Assembly: GCF_030814835.1 (NCBI RefSeq)
Contig: NZ_JAUSVS010000001.1
Coordinates: forward strand, 873,001 to 937,000
Direction: 5' to 3'
Length of the DNA stretch: 64,000 nt
From: Caulobacter ginsengisoli
GTDB taxonomy: Bacteria > Pseudomonadota > Alphaproteobacteria > Caulobacterales > Caulobacteraceae
The notes beneath the pieces were generated by a model. That model saw nothing but the letters and a program-made list of their open reading frames with translations. It was not told the DNA's origin and searched no databases. Below, piece after piece: positions 26,022 to 34,280 of the stretch (positions are counted from its first letter, which is position 1; each line of letters opens with the position of its first letter). Both the position numbers and the translations under genes were made by a program.

Positions 26022-27575
26022 ATGAAGAAGTCCGATCCGGTCACGCGGCTGACGCCGATGGAGCAGGCGCTGGTGGCGACGCTCAACGCCACGAGCAACC
26101 GCGAGACGGTGCTGAAAGAGCTGAAAGCCAACCTGCAGACCGCCATCGAGATCGAGCTGGCGACCATCCCGATCTATCTGAACACCTATTATTCGATCAA
26201 CCGGAACACCAACAGCGGCGAGGCCATCGACAACCTCCAGGCCTTCGCCAACAAGGCCGGCGGGATCATCATGAGCGTGGCGGTGGAGGAGATGCTCCAC
26301 ATGTCGCTGTCGGCCAACATCCTGTTCTCGATGGGGGTGGCGCCGCAGATCTACCGCCAGGCCCCGAAGAAGTATCCGACCGGCCTGCCCTATCACCAGC
26401 CGCAGGGCCCCAAGGGTCCCAATGGCGAGACGGCGGTGTTGATCCCGCTGGCCAAGCTGACTTTCGAACAGCTCTGGCACTTCCTGCAGATCGAGTATCC
26501 CGAGCAGTGGGATGCGTGGCCGCAGGACCGTAACTGGCAGACCATCGGCCAGTTCTATTCCTACATCCGCTGCCTGATCCACACCCGGTTCCTGACCGAC
26601 GCCGACTTCCAGCGCGGGCCCGCCGCCGAGGCGATCCAGCCCTACAACTACTCGCCCAACAACGTCGACACCGTCTATCCGACCGGCAAGTTCGATCCCT
26701 GGAAGCCTGCTCCGGGCGGCGGTCCGGCCCCGGCCTGGAGCCAGGCCGACGGCTATCCCAGCGGCGCGGAGATTGCCCAGTATCCCGACCGCGGCGACAG
26801 CCATGCCGGGGCGACCGAGCTGATGACGGTGGCCTCGATCCTCGACGCCGCCTGCGCCATCGACACCATCTGCGACCAGGGCGAGGGCTATCCGGTCCCC
26901 TATCTGGGCCCGGGCGACGATGACGACCCGTCCAAGGACGAGGCCTCGCACTATGTGAAGTTCCTGACCCTGCAGGCCCAGTACGCCGAATACAAGGGAA
27001 CCACCGAGTCGCTGCCGGCCGAGCCGCCGCCGCCCGACCTGCAGCTGCCGACGATCGCCAAGGGCGCCCTGGAGGCGGCGGGCTATGTGATCAACTTCCC
27101 CAAGAACCCGACCGCCAAGGGCTATCCGGCCAAGTACAAGCCCATCGCCGACTTCTGCAGCGCCTGCTTCCAGTACATGCTGATCATGACCGAGACCATC
27201 TACCGGGTCCCGCCGCAGAGCCAGAAGCTGTTCTTCAACGAGGGCCTGCACCGCTCGATGATCTGGGTGCTGGACAAATATATCCGCACGATCCGGCAGA
27301 TCCCCATCGACGACAAGCAGTTCATGGGCCCGGTGTTCGAGGACTTCAACCTCGGCGGCCGCAAGGAAAGCTTCAAGGCCCTGATCAAGGCCGGGGCCGA
27401 GGCGATCGACGCGGCCAACAAGGTCATCAAGACCCTCAAGCCGGACGACCCGCTGGTCAGCGTGATGAACAACGTCATCTACTATGTCGGCGTCGCCACG
27501 CCCCAGCCGAACAACAGCGCGTCCGGCAAGGCCCACCTGCCCGACGTCGCTCCCTACTGGCCCGCCGGATCCTAG
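26022..27575 (+). CDS. Ferritin-like protein (VioB/RebD ferritin-like domain family)
   Basis: 517 residues from the ATG at 26022; an in-frame ATG at 26004 and an upstream TTG are alternatives. The N-terminal region has a ferritin-like helix, TAIEIELATIPIYLNTYYSI (E43/E45), a second one with the E-x-x-H pair in VAVEEMLHMSLSANILFSMG (E90, H93), and later SHAGATELM and DEASHYVKF. This matches the domain in VioB/RebD-type iminophenylpyruvate dimer synthases, which bind a di-iron or heme-type centre. There is no signal peptide. Its function here is unknown. It stands 17 bp before a Cys-rich protein and two MNIO-system genes, suggesting a tailoring or redox role. Confidence 0.72.
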   Translation: MKKSDPVTRLTPMEQALVATLNATSNRETVLKELKANLQTAIEIELATIPIYLNTYYSINRNTNSGEAIDNLQAFANKAGGIIMSVAVEEMLHMSLSANILFSMGVAPQIYRQAPKKYPTGLPYHQPQGPKGPNGETAVLIPLAKLTFEQLWHFLQIEYPEQWDAWPQDRNWQTIGQFYSYIRCLIHTRFLTDADFQRGPAAEAIQPYNYSPNNVDTVYPTGKFDPWKPAPGGGPAPAWSQADGYPSGAEIAQYPDRGDSHAGATELMTVASILDAACAIDTICDQGEGYPVPYLGPGDDDDPSKDEASHYVKFLTLQAQYAEYKGTTESLPAEPPPPDLQLPTIAKGALEAAGYVINFPKNPTAKGYPAKYKPIADFCSACFQYMLIMTETIYRVPPQSQKLFFNEGLHRSMIWVLDKYIRTIRQIPIDDKQFMGPVFEDFNLGGRKESFKALIKAGAEAIDAANKVIKTLKPDDPLVSVMNNVIYYVGVATPQPNNSASGKAHLPDVAPYWPAGS

Positions 27576-27592
27576 CGCAGGAGGACAAAACC

Positions 27593-28249
27593 ATGCCCCA
27601 TCCCGACAAGCCCACGGCCGCGCCAGGCGTCCCGGTCCCCAAGCCCTATCCCTATGCCGCCGAGCCCGCCTTCCCGCCCAAGATCGGGCCCCAGCCGACC
27701 GGCATGCCGCAGCACGCCTGCATGGGCCTCAACAGCTGCGCCGGTTCCGACCGCTATGGCGCCAAGGGACCGCCGGGCGGCCAGCCCAACGCCTGCGCCG
27801 GCCAGGGCTATTGCTCGACGGCCGTCGACCACACCTGCCACGTCCAGAACAGCTGCAAGAACCAGGGCGGCTGCGGCCTCTACGGCACCGGCGAGGAGAT
27901 GGACAATCCCGGCGCCAACGACTGCGCTTCGCTCGGCTCCTGCGCCACCCCGATCAACGCCGAGCGGTTCAGCACCAACGGCCCCAACCGCGGCAAGAGC
28001 GTCTGGGCCCGGGCCCGCGAGGTGTTCGAGGAAAAGGTCTGGCCGGGCCTGCGCCAGGACCTGCTGGACAAGCAGGCCACGGGCGGGGTCGCTGCCGACC
28101 AGCCCCTGCCGGAAACCCTCGGCCATCCGCCGGCCGCCTTCGCCGCGACGGGCCCGACCTACCTGTGGATCAGCGACGACAACATCTCGCGCGGCAACAT
28201 GACCGCCTGCGGCTCGAGCGGGCTCTCCGGCGCCGGAGGCTGCAGCTAG
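27593..28249 (+). CDS. CX5C-repeat cysteine-rich protein, candidate MNIO (DUF692) substrate
   Basis: 218 residues, preceded by a strong AGGAGG site. There is no signal peptide; the first 40 residues are Pro-rich. Cysteines are at 43, 49, 68, 74, 82, 88, 94, 111, 117, 206 and 217, and the first nine form five C-x5-C units (CMGLNSC, CAGQGYC, CHVQNSC, CKNQGGC, CASLGSC). A charged helix-like stretch follows (about 134-160), then a Gly/Ser-rich tail with the last two Cys. It lies between a ferritin-like gene and DUF692/DUF2063 genes, the usual place of a RiPP precursor. It does not look like a DUF2282 bufferin, which has a Sec signal and different Cys spacing. A function as modified metallophore or metal-binding protein is inferred. 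Confidence 0.65.
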   Translation: MPHPDKPTAAPGVPVPKPYPYAAEPAFPPKIGPQPTGMPQHACMGLNSCAGSDRYGAKGPPGGQPNACAGQGYCSTAVDHTCHVQNSCKNQGGCGLYGTGEEMDNPGANDCASLGSCATPINAERFSTNGPNRGKSVWARAREVFEEKVWPGLRQDLLDKQATGGVAADQPLPETLGHPPAAFAATGPTYLWISDDNISRGNMTACGSSGLSGAGGCS

Positions 28250-28253
28250 AGGG

Positions 28254-29183
28254 ATGATCGCCGACCTCCCTCGCCTGGGGCTGGGCCTTGGCCTGCGCAA
28301 CGTCCATTTCGAGCAGATCCTCTCGCAATGGCCGGCGGTCGACTGGTTCGAGGCGATCTCCGAGAACTTCATGGACTCCGGGGGACGTCCAAGGGCGGTG
28401 ATCCGCCAGGTCGCCGAGCGCTATCCGCTGGTACTGCATGGCGTGTCACTCTCGATCGGCAGCACGGACCCGCTCAATCGCGACTACCTGTTGAAACTCA
28501 AACAATTGGCCGACGAGGTTAAACCGGCCTGGGTCAGCGACCACCTGTGCTGGACCGGCGTCATGGGCCTCAACTCACACGACCTGCTGCCCATGCCGCT
28601 GACCGAGGAAAGCCTGGCCCACGTCGCGGGGCGGGTGCGGCAGGTCCAGGACATGCTCGAGCGCCCGCTGATCCTGGAAAACCCCAGCAGCTATGTGCGC
28701 TTCACCCAGTCGACGATGGAGGAACCGCAGTTCTTGCGCTCCCTCGCCGAGGAGACCGGCTGTGGCCTGCTGCTCGACGTCAACAACGTCTTCGTCAGCT
28801 GTTTCAACGCCGGAACCGACCCGGTGGCCTATCTCGAGGCCTTCCCGTGCGAGCGCGTCGTGCAGATGCACCTGGCCGGCCACCAGCATATGGGAACCCA
28901 CATCATCGACACCCACGACCGCCCGGTGCGGCCCGAGGTCTGGGAGCTGTTCCGCCTGGCCTGGGCCAAGACCGGCGGCGCCTCGACCCTGCTGGAATGG
29001 GACGGCGATATCCCCAGCTTCGACGACTGCCACGCCGAGGTCCGCAAGGCCGAGCGCTACATGGGCGGCAGCTTCGAGGGGCCGCGCCCGGCGGCCGAGT
29101 CCCCAGCCGGCGATAGCGTCTCCAACCCGGTCGGCTTCCTCGTCCCCAAGGTGATGGAGAGCGCCGTGCTGGAAGAGACATGA
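28254..29183 (+). CDS. DUF692 multinuclear non-heme iron oxidase (MNIO; BufB/MbnB/TglH family)
   Basis: 309 residues from an ATG 4 bp after the Cys-rich gene. Family motifs along the TIM barrel are GLGLRNVHFEQIL, FEAISENFMD, LHGVSLSIGS, WVSDHLCWTG, ILENPSSYVRF, GLLLDVNNVFVSC, MHLAGHQH, IDTHDRPV and LLEWDGDIP, which hold the His/Asp/Glu iron ligands. Known members use an iron cluster and oxygen to convert Cys residues of peptides into oxazolone-thioamide, thiooxazole or related groups. The adjacent Cys-rich protein is the obvious substrate candidate. It overlaps the DUF2063 gene by 4 bp. Confidence 0.92.
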   Translation: MIADLPRLGLGLGLRNVHFEQILSQWPAVDWFEAISENFMDSGGRPRAVIRQVAERYPLVLHGVSLSIGSTDPLNRDYLLKLKQLADEVKPAWVSDHLCWTGVMGLNSHDLLPMPLTEESLAHVAGRVRQVQDMLERPLILENPSSYVRFTQSTMEEPQFLRSLAEETGCGLLLDVNNVFVSCFNAGTDPVAYLEAFPCERVVQMHLAGHQHMGTHIIDTHDRPVRPEVWELFRLAWAKTGGASTLLEWDGDIPSFDDCHAEVRKAERYMGGSFEGPRPAAESPAGDSVSNPVGFLVPKVMESAVLEET

Positions 29184-29971
29184 GCCCCACCCTGGAGGCG
29201 ACACAGCGCTGGATGCAGGAGGCGTTGGTCTTCCCGCTCCGCGTCGCGCCGGAGGATGTCCAGGAACGCCTGGCGTCCTCGGCCCAGCTTACCGGAGCCG
29301 ACGGTCTGGCCATCTACCAGCGCGGCTATTTTCTGCGCATCACAGCCTGCATGCGCGAGCAATTCCCAGCTCTCTGCCACGCCCTGGGCGAGCCGCTGTT
29401 CAACGATTTTGTCGCCGGCTACATCCAGGACCATCCCCCGGAGAGCCACACCCTCTACGATCTCGGCCGCCGCTTCCCGGCCTTCCTGGAGGAAAGCCGA
29501 CCCGACCGTGACGATCCGCCGGAAGCCCGCGAGACCTGGATCGACTTCATGATCGACCTGGCCAGTTTCGAGCGCGCCGTCTTCAGCCTGTTCGACGCGC
29601 CGGGCTGGGAGGGCCGCCCATTCGCCGACGCCGCCACGCCGCCCGATCGCCTGCGCCTGCAGCCGGCCTTTGCGCTGGGCGCCTATCGCTACCCGGTCGC
29701 CGCCTACTACCACGCGGTTCGCCAGAAGCAGCCGGCGCCACTGCCGCCTGCCCAGCCCTGTTTCGTGGCCCTGGTGCGCACCGATTATGTGACCCGCACC
29801 ATTCCGATCACCGAGGCGGAACACCGGCTCCTGACGGCAATCGCCGGCGGCGCCACAGCCACCCTCCGCGACCCAATTCAGCAGCGTTGGCTGGACTGGG
29901 GGTTCTTCATCGACGAACCGCCGCCGGCCCTGCTAGAAGGCCCGTCCCGGACAGGTGGCCGAGTGGTTTAA
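29180..29971 (+). CDS. DUF2063 protein (BufC/MbnC/HvfC-type MNIO partner)
   Basis: 263 residues; the ATG overlaps the DUF692 stop. The N-terminal domain carries GLAIYQRGYFLRITACMREQFPALCHALGEPLFNDFVAGYI followed by SHTLYDLGRRFPAFL, the family signature. A C-terminal domain (LALGAYRYPVAAYY...) includes a winged-helix-like end. Partners of this type form a complex with DUF692 enzymes and help recognise the leader or substrate. The last seven codons and the stop overlap the 5' end of a tRNA-Ser gene by 23 nt, so the C-terminus is encoded by tRNA sequence. Confidence 0.85.
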   Translation: MSPTLEATQRWMQEALVFPLRVAPEDVQERLASSAQLTGADGLAIYQRGYFLRITACMREQFPALCHALGEPLFNDFVAGYIQDHPPESHTLYDLGRRFPAFLEESRPDRDDPPEARETWIDFMIDLASFERAVFSLFDAPGWEGRPFADAATPPDRLRLQPAFALGAYRYPVAAYYHAVRQKQPAPLPPAQPCFVALVRTDYVTRTIPITEAEHRLLTAIAGGATATLRDPIQQRWLDWGFFIDEPPPALLEGPSRTGGRVV

Positions 29972-30038
29972 GGCAGCGGTCTTGAAAACCGCCGTGGGTT
30001 TGCGCCCACCGTGGGTTCGAATCCCACCCTGTCCGCCA
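29949..30038 (+). tRNA. tRNA-Ser (anticodon TGA)
   Basis: A 90-nt cloverleaf including encoded CCA. Acceptor arms are GGACAGG (29949-29955) and CCTGTCC (30028-30034); D arm GCC/GGC; anticodon stem GCGGT/ACCGC around the loop CTTGAAA, giving anticodon TGA; a long variable arm (GTGGG...CCCAC type) as expected for tRNA-Ser; T arm GTGGG TTCGAAT CCCAC. It reads UCA (and probably other UCN) codons. Its first 23 nt overlap the DUF2063 gene on the same strand. Confidence 0.96.
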
Positions 30039-30039
30039 G

Positions 30040-31122
30040 CTAGTTTCGCGGCGTTTCCTTCAGCCAGGCCAGGACCCGCGGATTGAGCTCGCCCGGATAG
30101 CTGTGGGCCAGGTCGTCCAGCTCCACATAGGTGAGGTTCGCGCCCGTACTCTCCAGGAAGCGCGCCGCCTCGCGCGCCATCCCGACTTCGAACATCCAGT
30201 CCCGCGCCCCATGGACGATGTGGATCGGCAGGCCGGCCAGGCGTCCGGGCTCGGCGAACTGGGCCAGCATCGGGTGGAAGGCGGCGGCCGTCGGGGCCAG
30301 ATGGGTGAAGGGCGAGCCGGTCTCCAGGCCGCTGACATAGGCGAAGGTCCCGCCGTCGCTCATGCCACAGAATAGGCGGCGGTCCGGGTCGATGTTCCAG
30401 CGCGAGGCGACGAACTCGACCATCCGGGCCAGGTTCGGGCTATCGACATCGTCGCCGGCGAGCGCCCAGGTGCGGCCGATGGCGGTCGGGGCGACCAGGA
30501 TGGCGCCGTGGGACCGGGCGGTGCGCAGCCAGCTCCACAGGAAGCCGCGGCCATGGCCGCTGCCGCCGTGCAGGGCGAAGACCAGCGGCCAGGCGCGGTC
30601 AGGCCGGTAGTCTTCCGGGACGTAAAGCGAAAAGCCCCCGCGCTCGTCAGGGGCGTTGCCGACGTGGAAGACGCCGACTTCCGCGTCGGGCGCTGGATCA
30701 GCGAGCCGTTTCAGCAGATCGGTGTCCTGCCGCTTGTCCGGTTCCAGAAACAATTGGCTGACCGGCGGCAGCATGGCCGCCAGGGGATAGAGCGCCTCCA
30801 GGGCCTCGGGCGGATGCCGCAGCGCGCGGAACACGGCCATCAATCCGTCTTCGGCGTCCGCCGCGCTGCGCAAGCCCTCGAAGGCGGCAATGACGGCGTC
30901 AGCGGCGGTGCGAACGGCCTGGCGGATGTCGGCCAGGCTTTCCGGCCAGGCTTCCAGTCTTGGCAGCTGCGCCCGCACGGCGGCGTCCGGCTCGCCTATG
31001 GCTTCCATCAGCTGGGCATAGCGCGGCGGGTCGAAATGGCGGGCCAGCAGGTTTAGCCGCTCCAGGGCGGTCAGCAGCGGCGGCAGAAGCTCCGTCAGGT
31101 CGTCGAGGGCGCGCTCGTCCAT
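30040..31122 (-). CDS. Alpha/beta hydrolase (esterase/PHB-depolymerase-like)
   Basis: 360 residues. I start it at the ATG at 31122, preceded by AGGGTGGGGA; the frame is open to 31176. An N-terminal helical region (about residues 1-150) is followed by the hydrolase fold: WPLVFALHGGSGHGRGFLW (oxyanion region), FCGMSDGGTFAYVSG (nucleophile Ser in G-x-S-x-G), HIVHGARDWMFEVGMA (likely Asp) and ELDDLAHSYPG (likely His). It resembles polyhydroxybutyrate-depolymerase/carboxylesterase-type enzymes. No signal peptide is seen, so it is probably cytosolic. It converges on the tRNA gene with a 1-bp gap. Confidence 0.75.
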   Translation of the reverse strand: MDERALDDLTELLPPLLTALERLNLLARHFDPPRYAQLMEAIGEPDAAVRAQLPRLEAWPESLADIRQAVRTAADAVIAAFEGLRSAADAEDGLMAVFRALRHPPEALEALYPLAAMLPPVSQLFLEPDKRQDTDLLKRLADPAPDAEVGVFHVGNAPDERGGFSLYVPEDYRPDRAWPLVFALHGGSGHGRGFLWSWLRTARSHGAILVAPTAIGRTWALAGDDVDSPNLARMVEFVASRWNIDPDRRLFCGMSDGGTFAYVSGLETGSPFTHLAPTAAAFHPMLAQFAEPGRLAGLPIHIVHGARDWMFEVGMAREAARFLESTGANLTYVELDDLAHSYPGELNPRVLAWLKETPRN

Positions 31123-31234
31123 TCCCCACCCTAGGCGGGCCTCCGTGGCGGCGCCCAAGGAAAAACGGGCCGGCATCGACGGGGCGCCTCGGCCCCTGCT
31201 AGATCACCTCGCCATTCACGCCCGGAGCTCCCCC

Positions 31235-32233
31235 ATGAAAACCCGCCATGTCGGCCCGTTCGAGGTCTCCGAGATCGGCCTGGGCTGTATGAGCCTCAGC
31301 CATGCCTACGGCCCGCCACCGCCGCGCGAGCAGGCCGAGCGGGTGCTCAAAGGGGCGCTGGACCGCGGCTACAGCTTCTTCGACACGGCGGCGGTCTATG
31401 GCCTGGGCCACAACGAGCGGCTGATTGGCGAGGTGCTGGGGGATCGGCGGGACGAGTTCGTGCTGGCCTCGAAATGCGGCATGACCGACGGCGAGACCCG
31501 CGACCTCAACGGCGCGCCCGAGCGGCTGAAGAAGACCTGCGACGAAAGCCTGGCCCGGCTGGGGGTCGATGTGATCGACCTCTACTACCTGCACCGCTGG
31601 GACAAGCGCGTGCCCATCGAGGACAGTGTCGGGGCGCTGGCCGACCTGGTGCAGGCGGGCAAGATCCGCGCCATCGGCCTGTCGGAAGTCTCGGCCGCCA
31701 CCCTGCGCAGGGCCCATGCGGTCCATCCCATCGCCGCCCTGCAGACCGAATACTCGCCCTGGACCCGCAATCCGGAAGTGGCGGTGCTGGACGCCTGCCG
31801 CGAGCTGGGCGTGGCCTTCGTCGCCTTCTCGCCGGTGGGGCGGGGCTTCCTGGCCGGCGGCCTGCGCGACCTGGGCAAGCTGCAGCCGGGCGATTTCCGC
31901 GCCGGCATGCCCCGCTTCATCGGCGAGGCCTTCGAGGCCAATCTGAAGCTGCTCGACGCCTTCACGGACCTGGCGGGCGAGGCAGGCTGCACGCCGGCTC
32001 AGCTCTGCCTGGCCTGGCTGCTGCAGAAGGACCCGATCATCGTTCCCATCCCCGGCACCACCCGGCCCAAGCATATGTCGGAAAACGCCGGGGCCTCGGA
32101 TGTCGTCCTGACGACCCAGGTCGTCGAACGGCTGGAGGCGCTGGTGAACGCCCGGACCGTCAGCGGTTCCCGCTATGCGCCGGCCATGCAGGCGACGGTC
32201 GACACCGAGGAACTGGTGCTTTCGGAAGCCTGA
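31235..32233 (+). CDS. Aldo/keto reductase
   Basis: 332 residues from the ATG at 31235. The catalytic tetrad is visible as D50, Y55, K80 and H120 in FFDTAAVYG, VLASKCG and LYYLHRWD. The NADPH-binding end has PIPGTTRPKHMSEN. The N-terminus (VSEIGLGCMSLSHAYG) and AFSPVGRGFLAGG place it in the AKR13/yeast Gcy-like group of bacterial oxidoreductases. It reduces aldehydes or ketones with NADPH; the natural substrate is unknown. It is divergent from the esterase gene. Confidence 0.92.
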   Translation: MKTRHVGPFEVSEIGLGCMSLSHAYGPPPPREQAERVLKGALDRGYSFFDTAAVYGLGHNERLIGEVLGDRRDEFVLASKCGMTDGETRDLNGAPERLKKTCDESLARLGVDVIDLYYLHRWDKRVPIEDSVGALADLVQAGKIRAIGLSEVSAATLRRAHAVHPIAALQTEYSPWTRNPEVAVLDACRELGVAFVAFSPVGRGFLAGGLRDLGKLQPGDFRAGMPRFIGEAFEANLKLLDAFTDLAGEAGCTPAQLCLAWLLQKDPIIVPIPGTTRPKHMSENAGASDVVLTTQVVERLEALVNARTVSGSRYAPAMQATVDTEELVLSEA

Positions 32234-32315
32234 CAGGGCGCCTGTTGCGCCAACATGGCGTCGGCGTTCGACCCGAGCGGCGGGTCGAACGCCTGAACGC
32301 GCCTACTGAAAGCGC

Positions 32316-32771
32316 CTATCGGGGAGTCGAGGCGCTGGCCGAGGCCGAGGCGTTGGCCGAGCCATCGCTGGTCGAGGCCGAGCCGGAGACCGAGCCGCTG
32401 GCCGAGGCCGACGGGGCCTTGCGGGAGACCGTGCCGGTGGCGGTGGCGGCCGCGCCCTGGGCGCGCTGTTCGGCGCCGGCCTTCAGAGCCGCTTCGCGCT
32501 TCTTGGCCGCGTCAGCTTCAGCCCTGGCCCGGGCCTTGGCGGCGCGGGCTTCGGCGCGGGCGGTGCGGGTCGCGCCACTGGTGTCGGGGGTGGTGACCTG
32601 GGCGCCGCCCATCACCGAGCCGGAGCCGGTCAGGCCGCCAGGGCCGCCGCCGACCGCGCCACCGACCGTTCCGGCCACGCTGCCGCCGCCGCCCAGGATC
32701 TGGGCCTGGGCGGGGGTCAGGGCCAGCAGGCCACAGATGGCGGTCGTGACGACAAGAGCTTGAATCTTCAT
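32316..32771 (-). CDS. Secreted low-complexity Ala/Ser-rich protein
   Basis: 151 residues from the ATG at 32771, which has GGAGA about 8 nt upstream. Residues 1-24 are a Sec signal peptide (MKIQALVVTTAICGLLALTPAQAQ, cleavage after AQA). A Gly-rich part follows, then an Arg/Ala/Lys-rich helical or coiled segment (RTARAEARAAKARARAEADA) and a Ser/Ala/Gly repeat tail. It is not a recognised family; similar proteins occur in Caulobacterales as small periplasmic or surface proteins. It lies next to a secreted S8 protease gene on the same strand. Confidence 0.7.
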   Translation of the reverse strand: MKIQALVVTTAICGLLALTPAQAQILGGGGSVAGTVGGAVGGGPGGLTGSGSVMGGAQVTTPDTSGATRTARAEARAAKARARAEADAAKKREAALKAGAEQRAQGAAATATGTVSRKAPSASASGSVSGSASTSDGSANASASASASTPR

Positions 32772-32875
32772 GGCGAACTCTCCTTGCGATACGGGCGCGG
32801 TGGGGAGGCCGCGCCGTTGTGTCTGCAAGGAACAACGTTCCGCCGGGCCGGTTTCATCCGACCCCCTGGCGAAAA

Positions 32876-34201
32876 TTAACCACCCGCGCGGAGATCCTCG
32901 CCGATGACCCCGTAGCCGTAGAGGGAATCGCGGCCGCGCTGGCCCAGGTCGCGGGCCTGCCGGGCCAGGGCGTCGACCGCCGCCCGGCCGCCGCCTCTGG
33001 AGAGCACCGCCAGGCGCCCGGCTACGATGGGCGCGGCATAGGAGGTGCCGCGCACCGGGCTCAGGCCCCCGCCGGGCCGGGCGGCCGTCAGGGCGTCGCC
33101 GGGGGCGGCGAAATCGACATGCAGGGCGCGGCTGGCCTCCGGCAGCACCCGGTCGCGGCGGTCGACGCCGGTGACGGCGATCACCTGGGGGTAGGAGGCG
33201 GGATAGAGCGGCGGGGCGGCTGGTCCGTCATTGCCCACGGCGGCGACGATCAGCACGCCGCGGGCGGCCAGCGACTGGATGACGGCGGCCACCGCGGCGT
33301 TGGGCGGCCCGACCAGGCTGACATTGATGACCTGGGCCCCGCTCTGCGACAGCCAGCCCAGCCCCTGGGCCACCGCCACGGCCGAGCCGCCGGTCGGGCC
33401 GGCGCCATAGACATCGGCGACCAGCAGGGCGGCCCCCGGCGCGGCGCTGCGCACGCCCCCGCCCCGGCCGGCCAGCAGCGAGGCGGTGGCGGTGCCGTGC
33501 GCGGCCGGCCTGACCCCACCGGGGGCGAAGCCGCGCTGGACGATGCTGAGGCCCGCCAAACAGGGATGACCGGCATCGACGCCGGTATCGATCAGCCCGA
33601 TACGCACGCCCGCCGCCGAGGGACCCGGCGGCGGGGGACGGCCTGGCATCGTGGCCGGCGGTGGCGGTCCAACGCTGGGCGGGCGGGGCGAGGTGGCCTC
33701 GCCATAGATGTGGTCATAGTCATAGGTTCCGCCCGGATCGGCCCGCCGCAATCGCCGCAGGGCCTGGCGGGCGTTGGTCCCGGGGGGAATGGCCAGGGTG
33801 ACGATGTCGACCTCGGTGCCGGCAACCGCCTCGCGCCGGGTGATCATGAAGCCGGCGGCCTGGGCGGCCTGCAGCGAGCCCGGGCTGGGCGAAATGGCGA
33901 CCAGCTCGCCCCGCACCACCGCGCGGCCGAAGTCATCGACATCGATCTCACGGGGGTTGCGGCGGATCAGTTCCTGCTCGCGCCAGCGCCGCAGGTCGGT
34001 CAGGCGGTTGGGATTGAGCTGCTGCTGCACGCCGCTGACGGGCCTGTCGAGATCGCTGGGCAGTCCGCCCGGCAAACCGCTGGGCAGGCCGCCGGGAACG
34101 CTCGGCAGACTGGGCAGCTGAGCCCAGGCCGGGGCGTTCAGCAGCAGGCCCAGAACGACCACCAGCGCTGTCCGGATCGGGCGTCTAGGACCGCTTGGCA
34201 T
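32876..34201 (-). CDS. Secreted S8 (subtilisin-like) serine protease
   Basis: 441 residues from the ATG at 34201. The signal peptide is MPSGPRRPIRTALVVVLGLL followed by LNAPAWAQ. A Pro/Gly-rich and propeptide-like region (about 30-190) precedes the catalytic domain: GVRIGLIDTGVDAGHPCLAG (Asp near 203), AAHGTATASLLAG (His near 231), VGNDG (oxyanion Asn) and VRGTSYAAPIVAGRLA (Ser near 384). It acts in the periplasm or outside the cell. It is divergent from an ECF sigma factor gene with shared palindromic repeats between them, which suggests linked regulation. Confidence 0.9.
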   Translation of the reverse strand: MPSGPRRPIRTALVVVLGLLLNAPAWAQLPSLPSVPGGLPSGLPGGLPSDLDRPVSGVQQQLNPNRLTDLRRWREQELIRRNPREIDVDDFGRAVVRGELVAISPSPGSLQAAQAAGFMITRREAVAGTEVDIVTLAIPPGTNARQALRRLRRADPGGTYDYDHIYGEATSPRPPSVGPPPPATMPGRPPPPGPSAAGVRIGLIDTGVDAGHPCLAGLSIVQRGFAPGGVRPAAHGTATASLLAGRGGGVRSAAPGAALLVADVYGAGPTGGSAVAVAQGLGWLSQSGAQVINVSLVGPPNAAVAAVIQSLAARGVLIVAAVGNDGPAAPPLYPASYPQVIAVTGVDRRDRVLPEASRALHVDFAAPGDALTAARPGGGLSPVRGTSYAAPIVAGRLAVLSRGGGRAAVDALARQARDLGQRGRDSLYGYGVIGEDLRAGG

Positions 34202-34220
34202 GACAACCTCGCCGAATTGG

Positions 34221-34260
34221 CGCCATCCTGGCGCTCCTGGAGTTTTTCGCCATCCTGGCG
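34221..34260. promoter_or_regulatory. Two copies of a 13-bp palindrome, candidate operator
   Basis: CGCCATCCTGGCG occurs at 34221-34233 and again at 34248-34260. Each copy is itself an inverted repeat (CGCCA/TGGCG with a 3-nt centre), and the copies are 27 bp apart. They sit in the 80-bp gap between the divergent S8 protease and ECF sigma genes, a typical place for an operator. The regulator is not known. Confidence 0.6.
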
Positions 34261-34280
34261 ACGGGAATTGTTTTTCCAAG

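Noticed and set aside
27593..28249. Calling the Cys-rich protein a DUF2282 bufferin (BufA)
   Set aside because: It lacks a Sec signal peptide and the short length of bufferins, and its Cys spacing is CX5C; similarity is limited to some NxCAGQ-like pieces.
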